This document shows positions 9,266 through 18,503 of a stretch of DNA of 64,000 bases, one piece after another. The translations under genes were made by a program, and so were the position numbers. This DNA is from DASQYE01 sp035940775. Its GTDB lineage: Bacteria > Acidobacteriota > Blastocatellia > Pyrinomonadales > Pyrinomonadaceae. The first letter of the stretch is position 1. Each line of letters starts with the position of its first letter. The stretch spans positions 62,001 to 126,000 of the forward strand of contig DASZEN010000050.1 of the NCBI GenBank assembly GCA_035940775.1, in the 5' to 3' direction. The notes beneath the pieces are model-generated. The model did no database searches and was not told the origin of the DNA. It saw only the letters and a list, made by a program, of their open reading frames with translations.

Positions 9266-11257
9266 ATGAGCAAGCCGGAGTTGCACTTATACGAGTTCGG
9301 GCCTTTCCGACTGAGCGTCCGGGAACGCTTACTATTCCGTGGAGACGAGCTTGTGCCCCTGCCCCCGAAGGTGATCGATACCTTGTTGGTGTTCGTCGTC
9401 AACAGCGGTCATATATTAGAAAAAGGTGAGTTGCTAAACATCCTGTGGCCCGACTGCCATGTGGAGGAGAGCAGCCTGGCGCAAAACATCTCTTTATTGA
9501 GAAAGGCTTTGGGAGAAAGGGCCAACGGAGGCCAGTATATAGAAACCGTACCCAAGCGTGGTTACCGCTTTTCGGCAGATGTGCGCGAGGTTAAAGATAA
9601 CAGCGGTACGATGACCGTAGACGAACAGGCGCACGAGCTATTGTCCGTCGAAGAAGAGAACCCTGATCCGGGTCAGCAGCCCGGCGGGGCCGAATCGATT
9701 CTGTCCCCGCCCTCTTCACAAAACAAACCACGTACTTCGAGCTTAAAGTTATATTTGCTCCTGGGTCTTGCCTGTACATTGCTGGCAGGAACGTTCCTAA
9801 TCGTATCTCGCTATTGGTCGGTCGCCAGGGATAACCCGGAGCGGCCGCCCAGATCCATCGCCGTTCTGCCTCTTAAAACGTTAAATGCCGGGGACGAGCC
9901 GGAAGACATAGGTCTCGGGATCGCCAATACGTTAATTCTCAATCTTAGCCAACACCATGAAATAACCGTCTCCCCGACCAGCACTATCTACAGATATGTG
10001 AACCGCGACAGGGATGTTTACGCCATCGGGCGCGACCTCGGCGTTGAAGCCGTGCTTGACGGGACGGTGCAGCGCATAGGCGAGCGCATACGCATCACCG
10101 CTCAACTAATCAGGCTGAGCGATGGCAGGGTGCTGTGGACGGGAAAGTTCGATAGTAAGCTCCAGGACATCTTTGCGATGCAGGACTCCATTTCCGGGCA
10201 GATGACGGCGGCTCTGATCCCCCAGCTCACCGTTGACGAAGGTCTGAGGATGGCAAAGCAGTACACGCATAACACGGAGGCTTATCAAGCCTACATGACC
10301 GGACTTTATTTCTGGAACAAACGGTCAAAGGAGAGTTTGACTAAAGCAATCTGGTACTTCCAGCGGGCCATCGCGATAGACCCGGATTACGCGTTGGCTT
10401 ATGCCGGGTTGTCCGATTGCTACAATCTCAGTATCAACAATTTCTACGACATAATTCCGCCGTCCGAAGCGGTGAAGAAGAGTAAAGATGCGGCAACAAA
10501 GGCGATTGAGCTGGACGATAATCTCGCCGAAGCACACATGGCGATGGCCGTCGTCAAGACATTCCAGAGAGAATACGCGGGAGCCGAGGTCGAATACCAG
10601 CGCGCCCTCGCACTCAACCCCAACTTCGTCACCGCGCGCGTGCGTTACGCTCAGTTGCTGGTGAATACGCTACGGCTTGACGAGGCTCTGTGGCAGATGC
10701 GCCGGGCGCAGGAACTCGATCCCGTCTCACCCGTCACGAACGGCGCGCTCGGCAACATGCTGTTATTGGCCCGCAGGTATGACGAGGCGGTTAAGTACTG
10801 TCGCAGGGCTTTGGAGCTTGACCCCAACGCCCCGAACGTACACGCCAACCTGGGTCTGGCTTACGAACAGAGCGGCCTTTTCAATGAGGCCATCGCTGAA
10901 TTCAACATGATGCCCGAAGACCAGCGTCCGGAGTACTTGCAGTATCTCGCCTATACATATGCAGCGGCCGGAAGGCGTGAGGAGTCGGAAAAGATTCTCG
11001 TCGAGCTACTCGAATTGAAGGAGCGCGGAAACGGTAACGAGCGGGCACGCATAATGCCTTACAACATCGCGCTGGTTTACACGGCTCTAGACGAAAAGGA
11101 TCGGGCCTTCATGTGGCTTGAGCAGCAGATGATAACTCCCAGCTTTGTGACGATGCTAAGATATGACCCGCAATTGGACGCTCTTCGCCCCGATTCCAGA
11201 TTCCACGATTATCTCCGCCGACACAATTTAGAGAACCTGCTCGATAGCGGCGGGTAA
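9266..11257 (+). CDS. Winged-helix transmembrane regulator with TPR repeats (CadC/ToxR-like)
   Basis: This is a membrane-bound transcriptional regulator of a type very common in Acidobacteriota. Residues 5-100 form an OmpR-type winged helix ending in the typical IETVPKRGYRF strand. One membrane helix is near residues 165-185 (LYLLLGLACTLLAGTFLIV). The periplasmic part starts with the SIAVLPLKTL domain seen in many adenylate-cyclase/TPR proteins, and several TPR units follow from about 330 to 590. The signal is presumably sensed outside the membrane and passed to the DNA-binding domain; target genes cannot be read from the sequence, but the divergent RHS gene is a natural candidate. The start is uncertain: the ATG at 9266 is taken, and a TTG at 9254 is also possible; neither has a strong ribosome site. 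Confidence 0.85.
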   Translation: MSKPELHLYEFGPFRLSVRERLLFRGDELVPLPPKVIDTLLVFVVNSGHILEKGELLNILWPDCHVEESSLAQNISLLRKALGERANGGQYIETVPKRGYRFSADVREVKDNSGTMTVDEQAHELLSVEEENPDPGQQPGGAESILSPPSSQNKPRTSSLKLYLLLGLACTLLAGTFLIVSRYWSVARDNPERPPRSIAVLPLKTLNAGDEPEDIGLGIANTLILNLSQHHEITVSPTSTIYRYVNRDRDVYAIGRDLGVEAVLDGTVQRIGERIRITAQLIRLSDGRVLWTGKFDSKLQDIFAMQDSISGQMTAALIPQLTVDEGLRMAKQYTHNTEAYQAYMTGLYFWNKRSKESLTKAIWYFQRAIAIDPDYALAYAGLSDCYNLSINNFYDIIPPSEAVKKSKDAATKAIELDDNLAEAHMAMAVVKTFQREYAGAEVEYQRALALNPNFVTARVRYAQLLVNTLRLDEALWQMRRAQELDPVSPVTNGALGNMLLLARRYDEAVKYCRRALELDPNAPNVHANLGLAYEQSGLFNEAIAEFNMMPEDQRPEYLQYLAYTYAAAGRREESEKILVELLELKERGNGNERARIMPYNIALVYTALDEKDRAFMWLEQQMITPSFVTMLRYDPQLDALRPDSRFHDYLRRHNLENLLDSGG

Positions 11258-11291
11258 GTCGCCGCCCGTGGCTACTGACACCCGGCCGATA

Positions 11292-11316
11292 GTGGGCTCT
11301 CAAATCTTCAGCCCAC
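11292..11316. terminator. Hairpin between convergent genes
   Basis: GTGGGCT (11292-11298) and AGCCCAC (11310-11316) form a perfect 7-bp stem with an 11-nt loop. It stands in the 209-bp space between the converging TPR regulator and sirtuin genes and may act as a terminator in either direction. There is no clear T-run. Confidence 0.4.
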
Positions 11317-11466
11317 AGCCAGCTTGCATGTGCCTGTCGCGGACGTTCTTCGGCGGCTTTGCACATTTATTCAGAAGAGTTTGCATAAATCATCCGCATT
11401 TATTCATTCCACCTGAATTTTTGTGCAAGGCCCAACCCGCGCCAAATGAGCTGGAAGGTTTCCGGC

Positions 11467-12249
11467 TCAAGACTCGTTCGGCCGCTCGGCCACAGCCCGT
11501 TTTACCAGCTCCACCGCTGGCGGGAGCACCTCGCCGATGCCCTCCCAGACGCGAAGCGTCGCCGCCTCGTCGTAGGGAGTCTCGCCCCGGTTGACCAGCA
11601 CCACGCGCGCCCCTTTCCTGAGGGCCAATCCCACCAGTGAGGCCGCCGGATTCACCACCAGCGAGGAGCCCAGTACCAGCATCAGGTCGCACGCGCGCGC
11701 ATGGTCTGCGGCGAGCATCAGTTCTTTCTTGGGCAGCGGGTCGCCGAAGTTCACCACTGAAGAGATGAGGCGACCCGCGCAGGCGGGGCAAGCGGGCTGC
11801 CCCTTTACAGGCTTCTGGGTGCGGTAGCCGGGGCCCCATGTATCAGTGTCCCACCCGACTTCCTGCTTTGTGTATTGTCGGTCGCAGTCCAGGCACCGCA
11901 TGAGGTGCCCATTGCCGTGCAGTTCCGCCAGGAGTTCTGGATGAATGCCTGACCGGCGATGGAGGTTATCCGTATTCTGCGTGATGACGAACTGAAGCTT
12001 TCCGAGTCGTTGCAGTTCGACCAGAGCGAGGTGGGAGGCGTTGGGCTTGACCCGGCCGGGCGAAACACGCCAGCGCGGCGGCGCGAGTCCGGCGTCGCGC
12101 CTCGTCCACGCCCCATCGGGGCCTCGGAAATCCGGGATGCCGGAGTCCGTGCTGATGCCCGCGCCCGTGAATGCGACCAGGTGCTCGCAGTCAATTATCC
12201 ATCGGGCTAGAGTCTCGATCCGTTGTTCCAGGAGTTGTCGTTCGTCCAT
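11467..12249 (-). CDS. Sir2 family NAD-dependent protein deacylase
   Basis: This is a sirtuin of 260 residues, close to the usual bacterial length. It removes acyl groups from lysine side chains using NAD+. Visible motifs are the NAD-binding GAGISTDSGIPDFRGP (residues 29-44), TQNTDNLH (90-97), the catalytic His111 in ELHGNG, and a complete zinc tetrad C119/C122 and C154/C157, with SSVVNFGDPLP after it. It is the last gene of a minus-strand run starting at the SDR gene; a gap of about 60 bp separates it from the unknown gene before it. Function is confident at the family level; deacetylase versus another deacylase is not decided. Confidence 0.93.
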   Translation of the reverse strand: MDERQLLEQRIETLARWIIDCEHLVAFTGAGISTDSGIPDFRGPDGAWTRRDAGLAPPRWRVSPGRVKPNASHLALVELQRLGKLQFVITQNTDNLHRRSGIHPELLAELHGNGHLMRCLDCDRQYTKQEVGWDTDTWGPGYRTQKPVKGQPACPACAGRLISSVVNFGDPLPKKELMLAADHARACDLMLVLGSSLVVNPAASLVGLALRKGARVVLVNRGETPYDEAATLRVWEGIGEVLPPAVELVKRAVAERPNES

Positions 12250-12309
12250 GACGTTTGCCCGCGAGTTGTCCGGCCCGCCGATTCTCGTCGCGCCTCTTCG
12301 ATTCCTTCT

Positions 12310-12951
12310 TTAGCCTTCGAGCGCTCTTTGTAATCCGCTGTAATACTGGCGCTGAAGCCTCTCCAAGTCCTGCTTGACCAGATTGAGGCCGAAGACGCAC
12401 AGCTCGAAGTTGTCGGCCAGCCGCCGGAAGAGCGGGGCCTCGTCCCTGTATTCGAATTGGTCGAAGGCCGAGACGACCATGTAAGATTCCTTGCCCGCCT
12501 TCATGTAGTCCACGAACACGTCCAGCCGCATCTCCCTGAACCGCCGCCGGGCAGAAAGGCTTTCCGGGAAGAGGCCCGTCATGAAGAGCACGTAGTCGCC
12601 GACGTGCTTGCGCACTTCTCGCTCGCGGTCGAAGGAGCTGGCGCCGAGCAGTGGGTTGGACTCCAACAACATCTCGCCCACGTCTTCGAGCCCGCGCCCG
12701 CGCGAGTCGCGTATCCGGTAGAGGTTGTCAACGTGCGTGAAGTCCACGAGCAGCCCCGAGACGTAGGCTGCGAGCCGCGAGTCCGGCAGGCGCACGTCCG
12801 CCTCGAAGCGCCGCCGCACCATGTCGGTGAAGAAATGGCGTAAAGGGTGGTCGTGGCCGACTGTATGTACTCTTCTCATCACCCGTAGTTCTGTGGTGGC
12901 GGGATCATCAGGCTCGTCTGCGGCCCCCGCGTCTGCTCTAAACCGGATCAA
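12310..12951 (-). CDS. Conserved-looking protein of unknown function
   Basis: I do not recognise this 213-residue soluble protein. It is rich in Arg and acidic residues and looks helical (FFTDMVRRRFEADV, SARRRFREMRLDVFVDYM, LVKQDLERLQRQYY), with no signal peptide or membrane helix. The TTG at 12951 overlaps the TGA of the upstream esterase gene (TTGA), which suggests translational coupling; an ATG at 12879 is the alternative and would give 189 residues. It sits between the esterase and the sirtuin in one transcription unit. No function is proposed. Confidence 0.6.
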   Translation of the reverse strand: MIRFRADAGAADEPDDPATTELRVMRRVHTVGHDHPLRHFFTDMVRRRFEADVRLPDSRLAAYVSGLLVDFTHVDNLYRIRDSRGRGLEDVGEMLLESNPLLGASSFDREREVRKHVGDYVLFMTGLFPESLSARRRFREMRLDVFVDYMKAGKESYMVVSAFDQFEYRDEAPLFRRLADNFELCVFGLNLVKQDLERLQRQYYSGLQRALEG

Positions 12952-13790
12952 CTATCAGAACCCGCATCTTTGAGGAACCAGTCGATCGCTTCGTCGGCGA
13001 TTTCAGGCGGCACCGTGTGCGGGCCATCGAATTCTCTGTACCGAACACGGTAGCCAGCGCGCCTCACCCGCGCGACGATCTTACGGCCGCAAGCATCTAT
13101 CGGGAGCACGCGGTCATGAGTGCCGTGCGAAATGAAGAGCGCTGGCGAGCCGTGCTCGCTCGCTGGCGCCATGAAGCCCGGAGAGAACGCGATGACGTGT
13201 GTGAAAAGGTCGCCGTTTGCGACTCCCAACGAGAGCGCGTATGAGGCCCCGTCGGAGAAACCTCCGATTGCCATACGGGTCGGGTCAATATTGTAGCGGT
13301 CGAAGGTTTGCTTCAGGGCGCGGTTAATGTAAGCGACATCCGGGCCGTAGCCGCCCATGATTACGTCCCACGTCCTGTCGCGTGAGTCCGGGGCGAGCAG
13401 AATCAACCCGGCCTCGTCCGCAAGATGCTCTAGCAAAGGGATACTGTGACGCGCATTTCCTCCAGCCCCGTGCAGCATCAGCATCAGGGGCGCCGGGCGG
13501 TCGGCTCCATATCCGGCGGGGACGTAGATGAACCCATCCCGCTTGCCTTCGAGCTTTAACGGTTGCAACCCTGAAGGTGCGGCATTCTTAACCAGACGTG
13601 GACGCGCAGTCAGTCGTCCGGTAAAAAACTCCCGCACCGGCTCTATCCCTCTCATCGATGAATCCTCACCCGATATTCGATCAACACCTAAGGCCACGAT
13701 TATCCCGGCGCCGACGGCTCCCATGCTGAGGCCGAGCAGGCGTCGCCTGCTTATTCTTACACGACCCTCATCTGTTCCCGGACTGCTCAT
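12948..13790 (-). CDS. Exported alpha/beta hydrolase (esterase/PHB-depolymerase-like)
   Basis: This is a 280-residue serine hydrolase. The N-terminus has a Tat-type signal (SRRRLLGLSMG followed by a hydrophobic stretch), so it probably acts in the periplasm. LHGAGGN at 107-112 forms the oxyanion region, the nucleophile is S179 in GGFSDG, and a His near 262 in DGPHTVPPE completes the triad, with an acidic partner between them. The layout matches the phospholipase/carboxylesterase and polyhydroxybutyrate depolymerase group; the substrate is unknown. Its ATG overlaps the stop of the SDR gene (ATGA) and its own stop overlaps the next start, so the three genes are tightly coupled. Confidence 0.85.
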   Translation of the reverse strand: MSSPGTDEGRVRISRRRLLGLSMGAVGAGIIVALGVDRISGEDSSMRGIEPVREFFTGRLTARPRLVKNAAPSGLQPLKLEGKRDGFIYVPAGYGADRPAPLMLMLHGAGGNARHSIPLLEHLADEAGLILLAPDSRDRTWDVIMGGYGPDVAYINRALKQTFDRYNIDPTRMAIGGFSDGASYALSLGVANGDLFTHVIAFSPGFMAPASEHGSPALFISHGTHDRVLPIDACGRKIVARVRRAGYRVRYREFDGPHTVPPEIADEAIDWFLKDAGSDS

Positions 13791-14917
13791 TTTGAAACGG
13801 CTCGCGAATCGGTTGTGTTGCTCGCGTCCTGCACTTTATTCGGAAGTGAAATAGTTCGCCCCTCTGCTCCCCAGCCTTCCCTGAGCACCCCTCGCCCCCT
13901 ATTATCTGAAGCGATGTTCCTTCCGCGCCACAGGAGCGCGAGACCCAGACCGGCCACGAGCGCCCCGGCGCTGAAAAGCAGCGGGTGCAGAGAGGCCCTC
14001 GTGTAGAGGGAAGTTTCGGCGACGTAGCCCGGATAACCGCCGCGCTCGTGGCCATCGCCCGAAGGGCCGTACAGGCTGTCTTTCCGGTTAACAGGCTTGG
14101 GCTGGTCGCTGCGCTGGAGATCGAAGATGACGGCCTCCATCGCCTTGTCGGTCAGGCGCGGCGCTCGTTCTCCGGCCACTGAAAGAAACTTGCCGCCCGC
14201 GCCTATGAACACATCGCGCTCCGGGTGGGTGGCCGAGTGCAGGATGGCTTCCGCGACTGTCTCGGGCGCGTAGACGGGCGGCGGGTTCAAGGGCTCGACT
14301 TCCATGAGATTTCGCGCGTGCTGGCGGTACGGCGTGTCAATCGAACTCGGCTTGATGAGCGTCACGGAGACGGGCGCTCGCTGCTCTTCGAGTTCCATGC
14401 GAAGGGCGTCCGTGAACCCTTTGACGGCGTGCTTGGTCGCACAATACGTCCCTTGCAGCGGTATCGCGCGATCCGATAGCGCGCTCCCGATCTGGATGAG
14501 CGCGCCGCCCCTGCGTTTGAGGTGCTCGACGGCGACGAGCGTGCCATGGACGAGTCCCCAGTAGTTGGTCTCGAAAATCTGCCGGTGGTCTTCCAACGGC
14601 ACTTCGAGCACGCGCCCGTAGATGGAGACCGCCGCGTTGTTGACCCAAGTGTCGAAGCCGCCGAACCGGCCGACCGCCGCGTCGGCGATGCGTCGCACCT
14701 CTTCCAGCTTCGTAACGTCCGCCGCAACGTACACGGCCTCGTGGCCCGACGCGTTCAGCTCACCTGCCACCTGTCGCAGCGCCCCCTCGTCGCGCGCAGC
14801 CAGTACCAATTTCGCGCCACGTCTCGCGGCCATCCGCGCCGTCACGAGGCCGATGCCGGAGGACGCGCCTGTGATGACAATTACCTGCTCGCTTAATTTT
14901 TTGAGTTTCACTTTCAT
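13787..14917 (-). CDS. Short-chain dehydrogenase/reductase with C-terminal membrane anchor
   Basis: This is an SDR oxidoreductase of 376 residues. The ATG at 14917 follows AAGGGGGGC and is preferred over an upstream in-frame start. The NAD(P)-binding TGASSGIG is at 16-23, NNAA at 93-96, and the catalytic Ser145, Tyr158 and Lys162 (YCATK) are all present. The first 260 residues are a classical SDR; the tail adds about 100 residues and ends in one membrane helix (LFSAGALVAGLGLALLW) and a basic stretch. This long form recurs in Acidobacteria and Proteobacteria. It heads the SDR-esterase-unknown-sirtuin run. Substrate unknown. Confidence 0.9.
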   Translation of the reverse strand: MKVKLKKLSEQVIVITGASSGIGLVTARMAARRGAKLVLAARDEGALRQVAGELNASGHEAVYVAADVTKLEEVRRIADAAVGRFGGFDTWVNNAAVSIYGRVLEVPLEDHRQIFETNYWGLVHGTLVAVEHLKRRGGALIQIGSALSDRAIPLQGTYCATKHAVKGFTDALRMELEEQRAPVSVTLIKPSSIDTPYRQHARNLMEVEPLNPPPVYAPETVAEAILHSATHPERDVFIGAGGKFLSVAGERAPRLTDKAMEAVIFDLQRSDQPKPVNRKDSLYGPSGDGHERGGYPGYVAETSLYTRASLHPLLFSAGALVAGLGLALLWRGRNIASDNRGRGVLREGWGAEGRTISLPNKVQDASNTTDSRAVSK

Positions 14918-15031
14918 AGCCCCCCTTTTAGAAGGGGTTCCCGTCGGAACTGATTGCCACGCTAAAGCTGTAAATGTTGTAGAGTGCGCGACGACTTCCA
15001 TCCGTCCGCCCCCAAACTCTCTTAACTTAAT

Positions 15032-15469
15032 TTACTTCTCTTCCCCGAGACTTTCTAAAATCACACTCAACTGTGGTGCGACATGTCGCAACTCCTCACG
15101 ATGAATTGCGGTCAAACGCTCAAGCAGCTCCGCGCCCCGCCGCGTCAGGCTGAGGTGAACCTTGCGCCTGTCCCGTTCCCCTTCCCCCCTGACGATCAGC
15201 CCCTGCGCCTCGAGCCCGTTGGCGAGCCCGACCGCGCTGTGATGTTTGATCTGGAGTCGTTCGGCCAGCTCGCCGTTGGTGATGTGGTCGCGCCCCGGAA
15301 AGCCCTTGATGGCCAGGAGCGCCTGGTGCTGGCTCGGCGTCAGCCCCAGGGACGCGGCCGCCTCTTCGCTGAACCGGAGGAAGCGGCGGAGCGCGTAGCG
15401 GAAAGCCGAAAGCTTTTCGTACTCCGGCTTAGCGAGTGTCTTATGCCTGGCAACTCTTCCGGCGCTCAT
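15032..15469 (-). CDS. MarR family transcriptional regulator
   Basis: This is a 145-residue MarR-type winged-helix repressor. The recognition region reads TNGELAERLQIKHHSAVGLANGL and the wing contains GERDRRKVHLSLT, both typical. It probably binds as a dimer and responds to a small ligand or oxidant. It is divergent from the molybdopterin oxidoreductase gene; the 137-bp space holds a palindrome (15525-15543) inside a near-consensus promoter, so the regulator likely controls itself and that gene. The minus-strand SDR run 115 bp downstream may also belong to its regulon. Confidence 0.92.
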   Translation of the reverse strand: MSAGRVARHKTLAKPEYEKLSAFRYALRRFLRFSEEAAASLGLTPSQHQALLAIKGFPGRDHITNGELAERLQIKHHSAVGLANGLEAQGLIVRGEGERDRRKVHLSLTRRGAELLERLTAIHREELRHVAPQLSVILESLGEEK

Positions 15470-15518
15470 CGGGTTGACCTCTCGCGTCCATTTTATCCCG
15501 AAGACCAGATCCGGTCTA

Positions 15519-15547
15519 TTGAATTATGTCGTATCACGACATACAAT
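15519..15547 (+). promoter_or_regulatory. Sigma70-type promoter with MarR operator in its spacer
   Basis: TTGAAT (15519-15524) and TACAAT (15542-15547) are separated by exactly 17 bp. The spacer holds an inverted repeat with 8-bp arms, TATGTCGT (15525-15532) and ACGACATA (15536-15543), around a 3-bp centre. A repressor dimer on this site would cover the promoter. The same element read on the minus strand overlaps a weaker TTGTAT...TTCAAT pair for the MarR gene. Confidence 0.75.
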
Positions 15548-15606
15548 CCGGTTTTCAATTGCAGATACCATAAGCTAATAGTCAGACTAATCTTGATGGG
15601 GGATCC

Positions 15607-18465
15607 ATGGCTAATTCTCGCGACAGCATCACTGACATCTGGGGGACGCGCACTCCACATGTGAATAACAAGTGGCCCGCCAGGGTTGACGAGCGGACTG
15701 TCGAGAAGCCGGACAGGTGGGTTCAGTCCTGCTGCATCCTCTGCTCTAACGGCTGCGCCCTCGACATCGGAGTTAAAGACGGGAAGATGGTTGGGGTACG
15801 CGGGCGTAAGGCCGACAGGGCCAACCGTGGTCGCCTGGGCCCAAAGGGTCTGCACGGGTGGGTGGCGAACCACAGCCCCGCCCGTCTCACGCGCCCTCTG
15901 GTGCGGCGCGACGGCAAGCTGAGGGAGACGACATGGGACAAGGCCATGAAGCTCATCGTCAGGCGCACCAAAGAGATTCAAAAGCAGTACACGGGCGGGG
16001 CCATCGGCATCTACAACACGGGGCAGCTCTTCCTCGAAGAGTATTACACGCTCTCGATGATCGGCCACGCTGGGCTCGGGACGAATAACATGGACGGCAA
16101 TACTCGCCTGTGCACGGCGACCGCCGCGCAGGCCCTCAAGGAGACGTTTGGTTCCGACGGCCAGCCCGGCTCCTATTCGGACATCGACGAAGCGGATTGT
16201 CTCCTCCTCGCCGGGCATAACATGGCGAGCACGCAGACCGTCCTGTGGTCGCGCGTCCTCGACCGGCGGCGCAGTGATAACCCGCCGAAGCTGGTCGTGA
16301 TCGACCCGCGCGAGACCGAGACGGCCAAAGAGGCGGACGTTCATTTGGCGCCGCGCGTCGGTACGAACGTCGTGGTGATAAATGGCCTGCTGAATTTGAT
16401 TATTCAGGCAGGAAACATTGACCGCGAGTTTATAGACGAGCACACGGTCGGATTCGAGAAGCTTCGGGAGGTCGTGAGCGAGTACACGCCGGAGCGCGTA
16501 CAGGAGCAGTCGGGCATTCCGACAAGAAACCTGCGCGCTGCGGCACGCCTGCTCGGGAACGCCGAGAAGCTGTTCTCCACCGTACTGCAAGGCTTTTATC
16601 AATCTCATCAGGCGACCGCCGCCTCCGTCCAGGTCAACAACCTCAACCTTATTCGTGGCATGATCGGCAGGCCCGGTTGCGGCCTGCTTCAGATGAACGG
16701 CCAGCCGACGGCCGAGAACACGCGCGAGACGGGCTGTGACGGAGAGTTCCCGGCATTCCGCAACTGGCATAATCCAGCCCACCTTTACGACCTCGCGCAG
16801 CGTTGGAATGTTGACCCTTCGACCCTGCCTCACTGGCACCTGCCCGCCCACGCGATGGAGATTTTCCGCCACGCCGAGACGGGCTCGATCAAGTTCCTGT
16901 GGATCATCTGCACCAACCCGGCGGTCTCGCTCCCCGAACTTCATCGCATCCGCAAGATACTCTCAAAGGAGAATCTCTTCGTCGTCGTCCAGGACGCTTT
17001 TCTGACGGAGACGGCCGAGTTGGCCGACGTGGTTCTGCCCGCCGCCATCTGGGGCGAGAAGACTGGGACGTTTACCAACGCCGACCGCACCGTTCACATC
17101 TCTCACAAGGCCATTGACCCACCCGGCGAGGCTAAATCTGATTTGGACATCTTTCTGGATTATGCCGAGCGCATGGATTTTAGAGACAAGGATGGCGAGC
17201 CACTGATCAAATGGACTGATGCTGAGGGAGCGTTCGAGCACTGGAAGAAATGTTCCGAGGGGTGGCTCTGCGACTACAGCGGGATGACATATGCGAAGCT
17301 CAGCCGTGGGTCGGGCATCCAGTGGCCCTGCAACAAAGAACACCCGAAGGGGACGGAGCGTCTCTATACGGATTTCATTTTCCGGACGAGCGCCGCAGAG
17401 TGCGAGACTTACGGCCACGACATCGAGACCGGGGCGGCGAGGACGCCCGAGGAGTACAAGGCACACGACCCCGGCGGGCGGGCGATACTGAAGGCGGCCC
17501 ATTACAGCCCGCCCCTGGAAGAGCCGGACGAGAAATACCCCTTCTGGCTGACGACAGGCCGTGTCGTCTATCACTGGCACACGCGCACCAAGACGGGGCG
17601 CTCCCGAGAGCTTCAGGAGGCCGCGCCCGATGCCTTCATACAGATTTCAGACGGGGACGCCGCCCGCCTGGGGATTCTCGAAGGGGACATGCTTGAGGTC
17701 GCGTCGCGTCGCGGCAGTGTCCGAGCGCCCGCGCGTGTCGGCGGCATTATAGACGGGCACGTCTTTATCCCGTTTCATTACGGCTATTGGGATCAAGCGG
17801 ACGGACGGGCGCGAGCGGCCAACGAGCTGACGATGACCGCCTGGGATCCCGTCAGCAAGCAGCCTTACTACAAATACGCCGCCGTGCAGGTGCATAAACT
17901 GGATGCGGAGGCCCTTACGGAGAAGCTGGCGGATGCGGCAGGAAAGGTGCTCGATAAGGTAAGTGAGTTGACCGACAAGGTTATGAGTTCCGCCCACGCC
18001 GAGCGAAGCCGCGTCGCGGATTACGTGGGCATACTGGTTGAGGCAAACGAGCAGTTTGATGCGGCCTGCGCTTCCGTAGCCTCACACCATCCGGAGGAGC
18101 CGGAAATCCGGCTCGGGATGAAGAAGCTCGGGCAGTTCTCGACCGAAGCGGTCGAGCGCTTGCGCTCCTTCAGGGACAAATACGGCGAGCACGAGGCGAA
18201 GGAGCCGAGCAGGCTGCGCACGACGCTCTTTCCGGCGGTTCGTGCCGGAGCATTCGGGGTGCTGCGCGACCTGCACGCGCTCTTCGTCATGGCTTCCGAA
18301 ATCCACATCGCTCTGACCATCGTGATGCAATGCTCGAAGGAGTTGCGGGACGAAGAACTCCTGGACGTTTGTATCCACCTGGACGAGCAGAACAAGCGGC
18401 AGCAGGCGTGGCTCGTCACCCAGATCGAGCACCGCGCCTCACACACGCTGGTGGTGCCGCAATAG
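15607..18465 (+). CDS. Molybdopterin oxidoreductase (assimilatory nitrate reductase-like) with C-terminal helical domain
   Basis: This 952-residue enzyme belongs to the bis-MGD molybdenum family, nearest by eye to the NasA/NarB-type nitrate reductases. A GGGGGATCC site precedes the ATG. The N-terminal Fe-S motif reads CCILCSNGC (C42, C43, C46, C50); the fourth Cys normally found in GRLCxKG is replaced by Gly78 (GRLGPKG). The Mo ligand is probably C169 in NTRLCTATAA. A molydopterin-dinucleotide-binding domain covers about 635-765. Beyond it an extra helical domain of some 180 residues (770-952) follows a Lys/Glu-rich linker; I do not recognise it. No electron-transfer subunit is adjacent. Substrate is not certain; nitrate is one possibility. 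A divergent MarR gene probably regulates it. Confidence 0.82.
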   Translation: MANSRDSITDIWGTRTPHVNNKWPARVDERTVEKPDRWVQSCCILCSNGCALDIGVKDGKMVGVRGRKADRANRGRLGPKGLHGWVANHSPARLTRPLVRRDGKLRETTWDKAMKLIVRRTKEIQKQYTGGAIGIYNTGQLFLEEYYTLSMIGHAGLGTNNMDGNTRLCTATAAQALKETFGSDGQPGSYSDIDEADCLLLAGHNMASTQTVLWSRVLDRRRSDNPPKLVVIDPRETETAKEADVHLAPRVGTNVVVINGLLNLIIQAGNIDREFIDEHTVGFEKLREVVSEYTPERVQEQSGIPTRNLRAAARLLGNAEKLFSTVLQGFYQSHQATAASVQVNNLNLIRGMIGRPGCGLLQMNGQPTAENTRETGCDGEFPAFRNWHNPAHLYDLAQRWNVDPSTLPHWHLPAHAMEIFRHAETGSIKFLWIICTNPAVSLPELHRIRKILSKENLFVVVQDAFLTETAELADVVLPAAIWGEKTGTFTNADRTVHISHKAIDPPGEAKSDLDIFLDYAERMDFRDKDGEPLIKWTDAEGAFEHWKKCSEGWLCDYSGMTYAKLSRGSGIQWPCNKEHPKGTERLYTDFIFRTSAAECETYGHDIETGAARTPEEYKAHDPGGRAILKAAHYSPPLEEPDEKYPFWLTTGRVVYHWHTRTKTGRSRELQEAAPDAFIQISDGDAARLGILEGDMLEVASRRGSVRAPARVGGIIDGHVFIPFHYGYWDQADGRARAANELTMTAWDPVSKQPYYKYAAVQVHKLDAEALTEKLADAAGKVLDKVSELTDKVMSSAHAERSRVADYVGILVEANEQFDAACASVASHHPEEPEIRLGMKKLGQFSTEAVERLRSFRDKYGEHEAKEPSRLRTTLFPAVRAGAFGVLRDLHALFVMASEIHIALTIVMQCSKELRDEELLDVCIHLDEQNKRQQAWLVTQIEHRASHTLVVPQ

Positions 18466-18472
18466 AGTGGCC

Positions 18473-18503
18473 TATCACTGCCCTGGCGAAGCGGGCACTG
18501 ATA
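18473..18503 (+). terminator. Hairpin after the molybdopterin oxidoreductase
   Basis: TATCACTGCCC (18473-18483) faces GGGCACTGATA (18493-18503), an 11-bp stem with one C-C mismatch and a 9-nt loop, 8 nt past the stop codon. It is a likely transcription end, without a T-run. Confidence 0.5.

Noticed and set aside
15493..16944. A 483-codon minus-strand open frame
   Set aside because: It lies opposite the molybdopterin oxidoreductase, whose motifs are unambiguous; the frame has no family features.
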